Origin: Chitinophagales bacterium
GTDB taxonomy: Bacteria > Bacteroidota > Bacteroidia > Chitinophagales > Chitinophagaceae
DNA length: 64,000 bases
Direction: 5' to 3'
NCBI GenBank assembly: GCA_026936105.1
Contig: JAIXKI010000011.1
Coordinates: 146,268-210,267 of the forward strand
The notes below the pieces were generated by a model that saw only the letters and a program-made list of their open reading frames with translations, had not been told where the DNA came from and searched no databases. How positions within the stretch are numbered: position 1 is the stretch's first letter; every line of letters begins with the position of its first letter. The position numbers were made by a program, and so were the translations under genes. Shown here in pieces: positions 37,172 through 44,930 of the stretch.

Positions 37172-40100
37172 TTAAAAAGTAAGTTTCACTCCGAAATCAA
37201 ATCCTTTTGTTGCGGGAACTCCGAGGTTGTCAAATCCGAATGACCCTGCACCACCTATACCGGCGCCGCTTCCCGAAACTTCTGGATCCACGCCCGAATA
37301 TTTCGTTAGTAAGATCAGGTTCCTTCCTGTCAGTGTCAATGCCAGGTTTTTGATCTTTCCCAGTTTGGAAGAAGGGAATGAATAGGATAAAGAAATATAT
37401 CTTAGTCTGGTCCATCCGCCGTCTTCCACAAAATTGGAAGACTCACCTGTGTAATAGTTCTGATAAAAATTCTGATCCAAAGGAATTGAAATGGTATTCT
37501 TCTGGCCCGTTGACTGTATGATCCCATCCAGCACTATCGTGGACCTGTCCAGAGTTTTTGTACTTAAACCTGAGTAAACCAGAGAATTCTCGGTTGCATT
37601 ATAGACCATGCCGCCTTTGCGCACATCCACCATAAAATCTAAAGAAAAGTTTTTCAGTCTAAATGAGTTGGTGATCCCCATAGTGAATTCCGGGTTCCTG
37701 TCTCCGACGTAAGTATAGTCTGTGATCTGAGGATACCCGCTATTGTTTAAAAGGAGTGTTCCGTTGGCGTCTCTTTTCCACGTCTTACCGTTTATACCAA
37801 ATAGGGTTTCACCAAGGAATGCGGCAGCTTCTGCTCCATTATTATCTGTCCATGTATCCGACAGTTCAACTTTAGTAAGAAGACCCGGCAGATCCTTTAC
37901 AATGGACGTGTTGGCGGCAAAGTTTACATTGAGATTCCATCTGAAATTCTTCTGAATTATTGGCTGCATGGTCACCACCAGTTCAACTCCCTGATTCTTT
38001 ATGGAACCTCCATTCAGATAAGTGAACCATGCACCGGATGATGGCGGTACCCTTGTATTGAGAATCTGATTTGTTGATTGGCTCCTGAAATAAGTGACGT
38101 CAAGGCCATAACGGTTATCAATGAACCTGAGATCGGCGCCCACTTCAAATGACCGGGTAAATTCAGGTTTCAAAGCAGGATCGCCGAATTGATAAACATT
38201 GGTGATGAAGCCTCTCGGATTGATGGTAAAATCATTGGTGATCGTTTCCATGGCAGTCGTCAGCATGTGTGGCGGAGCATCCTTGCCCACTTCTGAATAA
38301 GCTGCCCTGATTTTTCCGTAAGAGAAAATATGATTATCCGATTTCCATCCCATATTCGTCAGGATGTCTGTAAAGATCGCAGAAGCACTGATGGCCGGAT
38401 AAAAGAAAGAATTGTTGGCCACGGGAAGAGTGGAAGACCAGTCATTTCTTCCGCGAAGGTTAAGATAAACGATATCTTTCCAGTTTAATGTCAGGTCTCC
38501 GAAGCCTGCTACAATTCTTCTTCTGTTCAGGTATTCAGAAACTGAGCGGTCATTACCCACCGTATTGTTAATGCTCGGGAATGAAGGATCCACAAATCTG
38601 GAGGCGCTGGATGTGGTTCCGTTATATTTTGATGTTTCCAGATTATGGCCCAAAGAGAAACTCATGTGAAGATCTTTCCCGATATCTCTTTTATAGGTTG
38701 CGATCAATGTGGAAGTGGTGATCTGATTATTACTGAGTGTTTGATATACGGAGCCGCCAAAAGTTCCGGTAGGCATCAGAATAGCTTTGAAGTTGTCATT
38801 GTAATAATCAGTACCCAAACGGTAACTGATATTTAAAAACTCAAAAGGATCGTAGCTGATATTACCCATTATGATCGCTCTTTGAATTTCATCATTGATC
38901 GGTTTGTTCATGATGCTCCAGTAAGGATTATCAGGGCCAGTGGGAGTAATTCTTCTTTGAGTACCATCGGGGTTCAGATAATTTTTCATGTCGTCATTTC
39001 TTGGCCAGTAGTAAACACCCATTACACCGTTCATACTTCCCTGTGGCACATATTCTCTTTGCGTGTGAATATAACTTGCCGAAGTGCCTATGGTCAGTTT
39101 GTCTCCTGCCTTGGTATCTGCATTTACTCTGAAAGATTCTCTCTTGAATTCTGAATTTTTGGTAATAGATCCCTGGTCAAAGAAAGAACCGGAAGCATAG
39201 TAGTTCGTTCTTTCACTGCTGCCGCTTACGGAAAGATCATGAGTTTGTGCAAAAGAGGTCTGAAAGAAATCTTTAAGGTTGTCGTAAACAGTCTGGCCTG
39301 TTCCAAACTGGGGTCCCCAGGATCTGAAAGTGGAATTATCAGCTACACCGTTCAATCCCTGCATGTATTTGGATTGAAGCACCGGCAATTTGTTTACCAT
39401 ATCAGCAGATGCTGTTCCTTTATAAGTGATCCTGGCTGATCCGCCCGAACCTTTTTTTGTTGTAATTACGATAGCTCCTGATGCTGCTCTTATTCCGTAA
39501 AGAGCTGCTGCTGCAGGCCCTTTAAGCACGGTTATAGATGCTATGTCATCAGGATTAATATCAATCGCCCTGTTAGTGGCCGGGCCATAAGAAGCAACCA
39601 ATCCCCCCTGTCCAACGGGAGTGGAATTGTCAATAGGAATACCATCCACAACAAATAATGGCTGATTGTTTCCGCTTAGAGAATTTCCACCTCTGATCAT
39701 AATGCTTGCAGAGGCGCCGGGTGATCCGCTTGAGTTAGTGATTTGTACACCGGCCACTTTTCCCTGCAAAGCATTTACGAGATTCTCCTGCTTGGCTTCT
39801 ACAACCTCAGTAGCATTTACGTTTTGTGTAGAAAAGCCCAGGCTTCTTACATTTTTTCTGACTCCGAATGCGGTAACCGCCACTTCCGATAATGATTTAG
39901 CCTCAATATTCAGTGTGACATTGATAATATCAGAACCTTCAACGGTTTTTTCTAAAGTTGCAGCTCCGACATAGCTGTAAACCAGTACCTGCCCCTGGGC
40001 GGCATTAATAGTATAGGTACCGTCTTCTCTCGTTGAAATCCCGGTACTACTTCCCTTAACCTTTACCGAAACTCCGGAAAGAGGGGTGCCATCAGTGGAC

Positions 40101-40192
40101 GATACTATTCCCGTAATCTTTCTTTGTTGAGCAATACCCTGGAGCATCAAAAGAAATACACCAAGGAAAAGAATAGTTAGTTTCTTTTTCAT
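37172..40192 (-). CDS. SusC/RagA-family TonB-linked outer-membrane transporter, module 3
   Basis: The 1,006-residue protein has a signal peptide (1-22, ending GIAQQ), a carboxypeptidase-D-like domain (about 24-95) and a TonB-box-like LSEVAVTAFG. The plug carries LFVVDGIPIDN and LKGPAAAALYGIRAASGAIVIT. The barrel ends in DFGVKLTF. It begins MKKKLTILFLGV, unlike the MRKI start of the other two modules. It is 240 bp from its regulator instead of about 40. The conserved leader and ATG found before susC in the other modules lie about 200 bp upstream here and open a different small ORF. Confidence 0.95.
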   Translation of the reverse strand: MKKKLTILFLGVFLLMLQGIAQQRKITGIVSSTDGTPLSGVSVKVKGSSTGISTREDGTYTINAAQGQVLVYSYVGAATLEKTVEGSDIINVTLNIEAKSLSEVAVTAFGVRKNVRSLGFSTQNVNATEVVEAKQENLVNALQGKVAGVQITNSSGSPGASASIMIRGGNSLSGNNQPLFVVDGIPIDNSTPVGQGGLVASYGPATNRAIDINPDDIASITVLKGPAAAALYGIRAASGAIVITTKKGSGGSARITYKGTASADMVNKLPVLQSKYMQGLNGVADNSTFRSWGPQFGTGQTVYDNLKDFFQTSFAQTHDLSVSGSSERTNYYASGSFFDQGSITKNSEFKRESFRVNADTKAGDKLTIGTSASYIHTQREYVPQGSMNGVMGVYYWPRNDDMKNYLNPDGTQRRITPTGPDNPYWSIMNKPINDEIQRAIIMGNISYDPFEFLNISYRLGTDYYNDNFKAILMPTGTFGGSVYQTLSNNQITTSTLIATYKRDIGKDLHMSFSLGHNLETSKYNGTTSSASRFVDPSFPSINNTVGNDRSVSEYLNRRRIVAGFGDLTLNWKDIVYLNLRGRNDWSSTLPVANNSFFYPAISASAIFTDILTNMGWKSDNHIFSYGKIRAAYSEVGKDAPPHMLTTAMETITNDFTINPRGFITNVYQFGDPALKPEFTRSFEVGADLRFIDNRYGLDVTYFRSQSTNQILNTRVPPSSGAWFTYLNGGSIKNQGVELVVTMQPIIQKNFRWNLNVNFAANTSIVKDLPGLLTKVELSDTWTDNNGAEAAAFLGETLFGINGKTWKRDANGTLLLNNSGYPQITDYTYVGDRNPEFTMGITNSFRLKNFSLDFMVDVRKGGMVYNATENSLVYSGLSTKTLDRSTIVLDGIIQSTGQKNTISIPLDQNFYQNYYTGESSNFVEDGGWTRLRYISLSYSFPSSKLGKIKNLALTLTGRNLILLTKYSGVDPEVSGSGAGIGGAGSFGFDNLGVPATKGFDFGVKLTF

Positions 40193-40268
40193 TTGAAAGC
40201 AGTTTTGAGTTGTTTAAAAGATGTTCTTTTTATAATTTATTTTCGTCAGGACTAAAAAATTGTATTGA

Positions 40269-40391
40269 TCATAGGCTGAAGCTATTCCAGAAAAGAAAAG
40301 CTTCTGCATCGTCTTCATGTTCCATTGCTAACACTTTATGTAACAGAAGGCCGGAACGGGCAGACACAACGGGTCTCTTGTTTTTTCTCAT
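40269..40391 (-). CDS. Small ORF of 40 codons behind the conserved susC leader, module 3
   Basis: The ATG at 40391 sits exactly where susC starts in modules 1 and 2: it is preceded by the same leader (AATAAAAACAGCTATT there, AACTATAAAAACAACTGCT here) and followed by AGAAAAA. It gives 40 residues, starting MRKNKRPVV and ending FWNSFSL, with no signal peptide. It does not resemble SusC. It may be a leader peptide, the remains of a replaced susC start, or not translated at all. Confidence 0.35.
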   Translation of the reverse strand: MRKNKRPVVSARSGLLLHKVLAMEHEDDAEAFLFWNSFSL

Positions 40392-40432
40392 AGCAGTTGT
40401 TTTTATAGTTATTGAACAGTTTCCTGTCATTA

Positions 40433-41182
40433 TTACAACACTTCGATACCTGCATCTACATAGGGCTTCAGCTTAGGGTCGGCAGGGTCCAATTCTGTTA
40501 TCAGGGTGTGGATCTTGTTCAGCTCGCAGATTTGAATCGGCTGAACCGTATTCATCTTTTCAGCGATAGCGAGGCAGACTACTTTTTTACACGATTCTAT
40601 CATGGCTCTTTTTAACTGTACTACATCCCAATCGCTTTCTGTTACTCCATGCTTAAGGTCAATTGCATTGGTCCCCAGGAAACATAGATCTGCCTGCATT
40701 TGCCTGATCTTCGCCATTGCTTCAAGGCCTACAGTGATTTTTGAATTTTTAGAAACTTTGTCGCCGATCATAATCACCTCGATATTCGGATGTTGCAGGT
40801 ATTCCAGAATGGCCGGGACACTGCCTGAAATAAAAGTTGCATTCAGATAAGGAGGGAGAGACCTTGCCATTTCCAGAATGGTGGTACCGCCACTTGTTAA
40901 CACGAACATTCCGTTTTTCACAAGGCTGACAGCTTTCTGCGCAATAACACTTTTTTTGCTTTGGGAGTAAACTTCTTCAGTTGGGATATGAACTTCATTA
41001 AATGAGTGAGAAAGTGCACCTCCATGAACTTTAATCAGTTTTCCTTCATCTGCCAGTTCATATAGGTCTCTGCGGATCGTATCTTCCGATACTTTCATCT
41101 CGATGCTGAGCAAAGAAGACTGTACTTTATTATGAAGATTAACCTGGTGTAGGATATGTGCTTGTCGTTCTTTTTTGAGCAT
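40433..41182 (-). CDS. DeoR-family transcriptional regulator, module 3
   Basis: This 249-residue protein is the third member of the set. It carries SEDTIRRDLYEL in the winged helix and TSGGTTILEMARSLP, SGSVPAILEYLQHP and GDKVSKNSKITVG in the sensor domain. It differs from the other two mainly at 64-76 (IPTEEVYSQSKK) and in CLAIAEKMNTVQ near residue 210. It begins module 3, separated from susC by a 240-bp gap. A diverged form of the 10-bp array lies 37 bp before the ATG. Confidence 0.93.
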   Translation of the reverse strand: MLKKERQAHILHQVNLHNKVQSSLLSIEMKVSEDTIRRDLYELADEGKLIKVHGGALSHSFNEVHIPTEEVYSQSKKSVIAQKAVSLVKNGMFVLTSGGTTILEMARSLPPYLNATFISGSVPAILEYLQHPNIEVIMIGDKVSKNSKITVGLEAMAKIRQMQADLCFLGTNAIDLKHGVTESDWDVVQLKRAMIESCKKVVCLAIAEKMNTVQPIQICELNKIHTLITELDPADPKLKPYVDAGIEVL

Positions 41183-41219
41183 TGGTCAGTTTTGATATGT
41201 CGAATATAAGTATAATTCA

Positions 41220-41269
41220 TGCACAAAAAAGCAATTTCCAAAATAAATGTGCAGAAATATGCAAAAAAA
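41220..41269 (-). promoter_or_regulatory. 10-bp-phased operator array and promoter of module 3
   Basis: Five units start at 41220, 41230, 41240, 41250 and 41260. TGCACAAAAA, TGCAGAAATA and TGCAAAAAAA are clear, the second (AGCAATTTCC) is weaker, and the third has lost the GCA core. On the minus strand TTG lies 17 bp before TATACTTA, a possible -33/-7 pair within the array. Confidence 0.55.
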
Positions 41270-41274
41270 TAAAA

Positions 41275-41298
41275 GAAACCTGCATTTTGCAGGCTTTC
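41275..41298 (-). terminator. Hairpin terminator after the small outer-membrane protein gene
   Basis: CCTGCA and TGCAGG enclose a TTT loop, extended by GAAA/CTTTC. On the minus strand it is followed by a T-rich run and lies about 30 bp after the stop of the gene at 41330. Confidence 0.75.
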
Positions 41299-41329
41299 CC
41301 CTTATTTTAAAATCAGTATTACTTGCTTT

Positions 41330-41812
41330 TTAGAAAGTGAACCTTGCTGTAAATCCGATAGCTGAGGGCTCAAAGTTGATATCACTTACAATGTTTAATT
41401 CAGGTTTCCAGTCCAGTGACAAATTCAAAGGCAGGTTGGCAAACTTATAATCCAGGCCAATAACACCTTGGGCGCCGAAGTTGGCATTTGTTTCATTTTT
41501 TTGCTTGTTCGGGTCATAGGTTTTTATGAAAGCAAGATAACCGCCACCTCCATAGTACCAGCGGATATCGCTGCCGGAAATAGGTTTATGTATTTCTAAT
41601 AATGCTCCCAGTGCCAAAGGATCGCCAAATGAGAAGAGTCCTTCAACAGCAGTTGCATCATTAAGAAAATGTTTTATTGAAATCGAATTATTTACCATGG
41701 CGCCGCTGCTGCTTAACCTTACTCCCAGTCCGGTCCGGTAGCTTTGCGCATTAGTCTGATTTGCTGTGCCTGCTATTGCGATCAGCAAAAGAGCAGAGAA
41801 GATTTTTTTCAT
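41330..41812 (-). CDS. Small outer-membrane beta-barrel protein, hypothetical
   Basis: The 160-residue protein has a clean signal peptide (1-22, ending TNAQS). The rest is alternating glycine, aromatic and polar residues in about eight beta strands, ending IGFTARFTF with terminal Phe. This is the layout of a small OmpW/OmpX-sized barrel, and such proteins are common in Bacteroidota. I do not recognise a specific family. It has its own terminator and stands between module 3 and nhaD, in the same direction as module 3 but ahead of its promoter. Confidence 0.75.
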   Translation of the reverse strand: MKKIFSALLLIAIAGTANQTNAQSYRTGLGVRLSSSGAMVNNSISIKHFLNDATAVEGLFSFGDPLALGALLEIHKPISGSDIRWYYGGGGYLAFIKTYDPNKQKNETNANFGAQGVIGLDYKFANLPLNLSLDWKPELNIVSDINFEPSAIGFTARFTF

Positions 41813-42028
41813 AACTGTTTTTGTTTTTAAAGAATGGCTTCGATATAGTTTTAGAGCTATGGTAGAAGATTCCGGAGGCCTTTTGTTCTCTTAGGATGAT
41901 CTCCGATGCCTTACCGATGAGAGTTTAACGAAAATGGTGCCATCAAATTTTAAACAAAATGTAAAAGCTTTTGTAATACCCTACTCCTTATTAGATTCAT
42001 CTGCAGTATTTTTATCAAAATCTTAAAG

Positions 42029-43312
42029 ATGGAATGGTTCATTGTTCTGGTTTTTATCGTCGGTTATGTGGCAATAGCATTTGAGAAAAACATCCATGTC
42101 AATAAATCTGCTTCCGCTTTGATCACCGGTGTTGCCTGCTGGACCCTTTACATGTTTGCCAATGAAGATAAAGGCATGGTCACCTCCCAGCTTACAGAAC
42201 ATCTTGGCGACCTTTCACAGATTCTTTTCTTTCTTATGGGAGCCATGACCATTGTGGAGCTTATAGATATTCATGACGGGTTTGAGATCATTACCCAAAG
42301 GATCAAGACAAAAAGCAAAGGCAGGCTTCTTTGGATAATCGGGCTGTTCAGTTTTTTTCTATCGGCCATACTGGACAATCTTACCACAACTATTGTAATG
42401 GTCTCTTTAATTCGAAAACTCACGTCTGATAAAAAAGATCGCTGGATGCTGGCCGGACTGGTCATCATTGCCGCTAATGCAGGAGGGGTGTGGTCTCCCA
42501 TTGGTGATGTGACCACTACCATGCTCTGGATCGGAGGGCAGATCACGGCGTGGAACATCATTATTAAACTTTTCTTACCGGCTTTAGTTTGTTTGCTGGT
42601 GCCTATCTTTTTGATGAGAATAGTTTTTAAAGGAAAAACAGAAAGGCCTGCCAGTTCTATGGAAGACAAGCCCAAGGGTGCCACTTCGGAAAGGGAGAGA
42701 ATGATTATTCTGGTGACCGGCATTTTATTACTCCTGATGGTTCCGGTTTTTAAATCTTTGACTCAGCTGCCGCCGTTCATGGGAATGATGATTGGCCTGG
42801 GGCTGATGTGGATCGTTGCCGAAAGCCTGCATAATGGGAAAGAGGAGGAAGATTCGGAAAGATATTCAGTAGCCTATGCTCTGATGCGGATAGACACATC
42901 CAGCATTCTTTTTTTTCTCGGCATTTTACTGGCAGTATCAGCGTTGCAATCAACAGGGCATTTGAAGCTGGCAGCAGAATGGATGGATACTAATTTGAAA
43001 GATCAAAGTATCATTGCGGGAAGTATAGGTCTTCTTTCTTCTATTGTTGACAATGTACCATTGGTGGCGGCTACGCAGGGAATGTATGATCTGAGCACTT
43101 ATCCTGCGGATCATTATTTCTGGGAATTTCTTGCTTATTGTACCGGCACCGGCGGAAGCGCTCTGATCATTGGCTCTGCAGCAGGCGTAGCTGCAATGGG
43201 TCTTGAAAAAATAAATTTTATCTGGTATCTGAAAAGAATAAGTTGGCTGGCTTTAGCCGGATTTTTTTCGGGAGCTGTTGTTTATATGCTACAATCAAAG
43301 ATAGTGAGTTGA
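42029..43312 (+). CDS. nhaD: NhaD-type Na+/H+ antiporter
   Basis: This inner-membrane antiporter exchanges cytoplasmic sodium for external protons. The 427-residue protein has about twelve membrane segments. Conserved ion-transporter motifs are SAILDNLTTTIVMVSLIRKL (about 112-131), NAGGVWSPIGDVTTTMLW and, in the second half, SSIVDNVPLVAA and GTGGSALIIGSAAG. The paired D-N-x-x-T / D-N-V-P motifs are the expected re-entrant ion-site residues. It belongs to the ion-transporter superfamily that also includes ArsB and CitM; NhaD is the best fit. It is a single gene, convergent with nuoN and sharing a hairpin with it. Confidence 0.92.
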   Translation: MEWFIVLVFIVGYVAIAFEKNIHVNKSASALITGVACWTLYMFANEDKGMVTSQLTEHLGDLSQILFFLMGAMTIVELIDIHDGFEIITQRIKTKSKGRLLWIIGLFSFFLSAILDNLTTTIVMVSLIRKLTSDKKDRWMLAGLVIIAANAGGVWSPIGDVTTTMLWIGGQITAWNIIIKLFLPALVCLLVPIFLMRIVFKGKTERPASSMEDKPKGATSERERMIILVTGILLLLMVPVFKSLTQLPPFMGMMIGLGLMWIVAESLHNGKEEEDSERYSVAYALMRIDTSSILFFLGILLAVSALQSTGHLKLAAEWMDTNLKDQSIIAGSIGLLSSIVDNVPLVAATQGMYDLSTYPADHYFWEFLAYCTGTGGSALIIGSAAGVAAMGLEKINFIWYLKRISWLALAGFFSGAVVYMLQSKIVS

Positions 43313-43368
43313 AATTCTTTTTGCCAAAAAATCAATCAAATCAGTTAAGCACGGCCTGAAAAAATAAA

Positions 43369-43400
43369 AAAATGGCAGGTCTATCATTGCCCGCCATTTT
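43369..43400. terminator. Bidirectional hairpin terminator between nhaD and nuoN
   Basis: AAAATGGCAGG pairs with CCCGCCATTTT (one mismatch) around a 10-nt loop. It has an A-run on the left and Ts on the right, so it can end both nhaD and the nuo operon. Confidence 0.85.
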
Positions 43401-43487
43401 AAACAAGATTATATTTTTCTTTTTCAGGGAGACCCTGAGTATTTCCTTTCCGGGCAGGGAAATAACCTGAATTTACCTTTAAAATAT

Positions 43488-44930
43488 TTATCGTATTACG
43501 CTTGCTATCTGTTGTATGATCTCCAGCAAAGAAGATGGATAGACACCAAACCATAAAAGAAGAAGGAACAGCAGGGTCAATACTAATCCATGCGGGAAGA
43601 TTTTTCCGATGACCGGTTCAGAAGATGCCTCATTCTCATTTTTCCCTGCAAACATCACAGCCACCACTCTCAGGTAATAAAATAACCCGATGCCGCTGGA
43701 GACCACCAATACTATCACCAGGAGCCATATCCCTACTTCCGTTCCCGCAGTAAGAAGGTACAGTTTACCCAAAAATCCTGCTGTTAACGGTATTCCCGCC
43801 AACGATAACATCACTGTGGTAAAGATGGCTGCCAGCCAGGGTTTTTTCCAGAACAGGCCCCGGTAATCATCAATATACAGGGCTTCTCCTTTTTTATTGG
43901 ACATATAGATGACAGTGCCAAAGGCAGCGAGCATGCCGATGAAATAAACGACCAGGTAAAATGTAGCGGCCTGCATTCCCCTGTCTGTTATGGCAAGAAA
44001 GGCTACCATCAGATATCCCAGGTGGCCGATAGAAGAATAAGCAAGCAATCGTTTAATGTTCTGTTGCCGCAGTGCCAGCCAGTTTCCGAACAGCATGGAA
44101 GCAACAGCGATTATAGTAAAGGCGGTCCAGACGTTTTTGTTTTCCAATCCGCCCGTACTGTAAAATAATCTCAGCAGAAATGCAAATACGGCTCCTTTGG
44201 ATACAGTGGCCACAAAGGCTGAAACCGGCGCTGATGCTCCTGCATAGATATCGGGTGTCCACAAATGAAACGGCACCAATGCCATCTTGAACCCAATTCC
44301 CACTATCACCATGGCAAGCCCTGCTATAAAAACTCCCGAAAATTCTCCTGAAGGAGACAGTCCTGCTGCAATACCACTCAGGTCAAGATGACCGGTCTGC
44401 ATGTAGATAAGTGAAATTCCAAAAAGAAGGAAGGAAGAGGAAACGGCAGCGAGTACCAGGTATTTGATTCCCGATTCTATTCCGGCAGGCTCTTCTTTCA
44501 GATACCCGATAAGAGCATAAAGCGAAACACTCAGCACTTCCAGCGACAGGAAGAAAGAAACAAAATGATCGCTGATGACCATGGTGAGCGCACCCAATGA
44601 GGATAGGAGTAAGAGAATATAATATTCTTCATTTCTTTTTTCCCGTGCATTGAGATAATGGTATGACATCAATGTGATCACAAATCCGGCGCATGCGATC
44701 AGCACAGTAAAGAATTTACCAAAACCATCCACTACAAAAAGGGAAGAGACTCCGAACGAACCTCTTGGAATGTACAATACAGAGATTGCTGCTGCCGCAA
44801 ATGCAAAAAGCGTAAATATGAAAGAAAATTTATGGCTTCTTTTGACGGCTATAAAAAGCATTACCAGAACTGCAGCCAGGGCAATAATTAACTGAGGCAA
44901 TATTAAATTTAGTCCTGCCAGGCTGATCAT
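43488..44930 (-). CDS. nuoN: NADH-quinone oxidoreductase subunit N
   Basis: One of three antiporter-like proton-pumping subunits of complex I. The 480-residue protein has about fourteen membrane segments. It carries the family pattern SLEVLSVSLYALIGY in the middle of the first half, GIGFKMALVPFHLWTPDIYAGAS at about 215-237 with its channel Lys, and AYSSIGHLGYLMVA further on. It is the last gene of the operon and its start overlaps the nuoM stop by four bases (ATGA), indicating translational coupling. Confidence 0.96.
   Translation of the reverse strand: MISLAGLNLILPQLIIALAAVLVMLFIAVKRSHKFSFIFTLFAFAAAAISVLYIPRGSFGVSSLFVVDGFGKFFTVLIACAGFVITLMSYHYLNAREKRNEEYYILLLLSSLGALTMVISDHFVSFFLSLEVLSVSLYALIGYLKEEPAGIESGIKYLVLAAVSSSFLLFGISLIYMQTGHLDLSGIAAGLSPSGEFSGVFIAGLAMVIVGIGFKMALVPFHLWTPDIYAGASAPVSAFVATVSKGAVFAFLLRLFYSTGGLENKNVWTAFTIIAVASMLFGNWLALRQQNIKRLLAYSSIGHLGYLMVAFLAITDRGMQAATFYLVVYFIGMLAAFGTVIYMSNKKGEALYIDDYRGLFWKKPWLAAIFTTVMLSLAGIPLTAGFLGKLYLLTAGTEVGIWLLVIVLVVSSGIGLFYYLRVVAVMFAGKNENEASSEPVIGKIFPHGLVLTLLFLLLLWFGVYPSSLLEIIQQIASVIR

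Noticed and set aside
22032..41182. Composite transposon or genomic island as carrier of the three SusCD modules
   Set aside because: No transposase, integrase, tRNA or attachment repeat was seen at the borders, and base composition looks like the neighbours.
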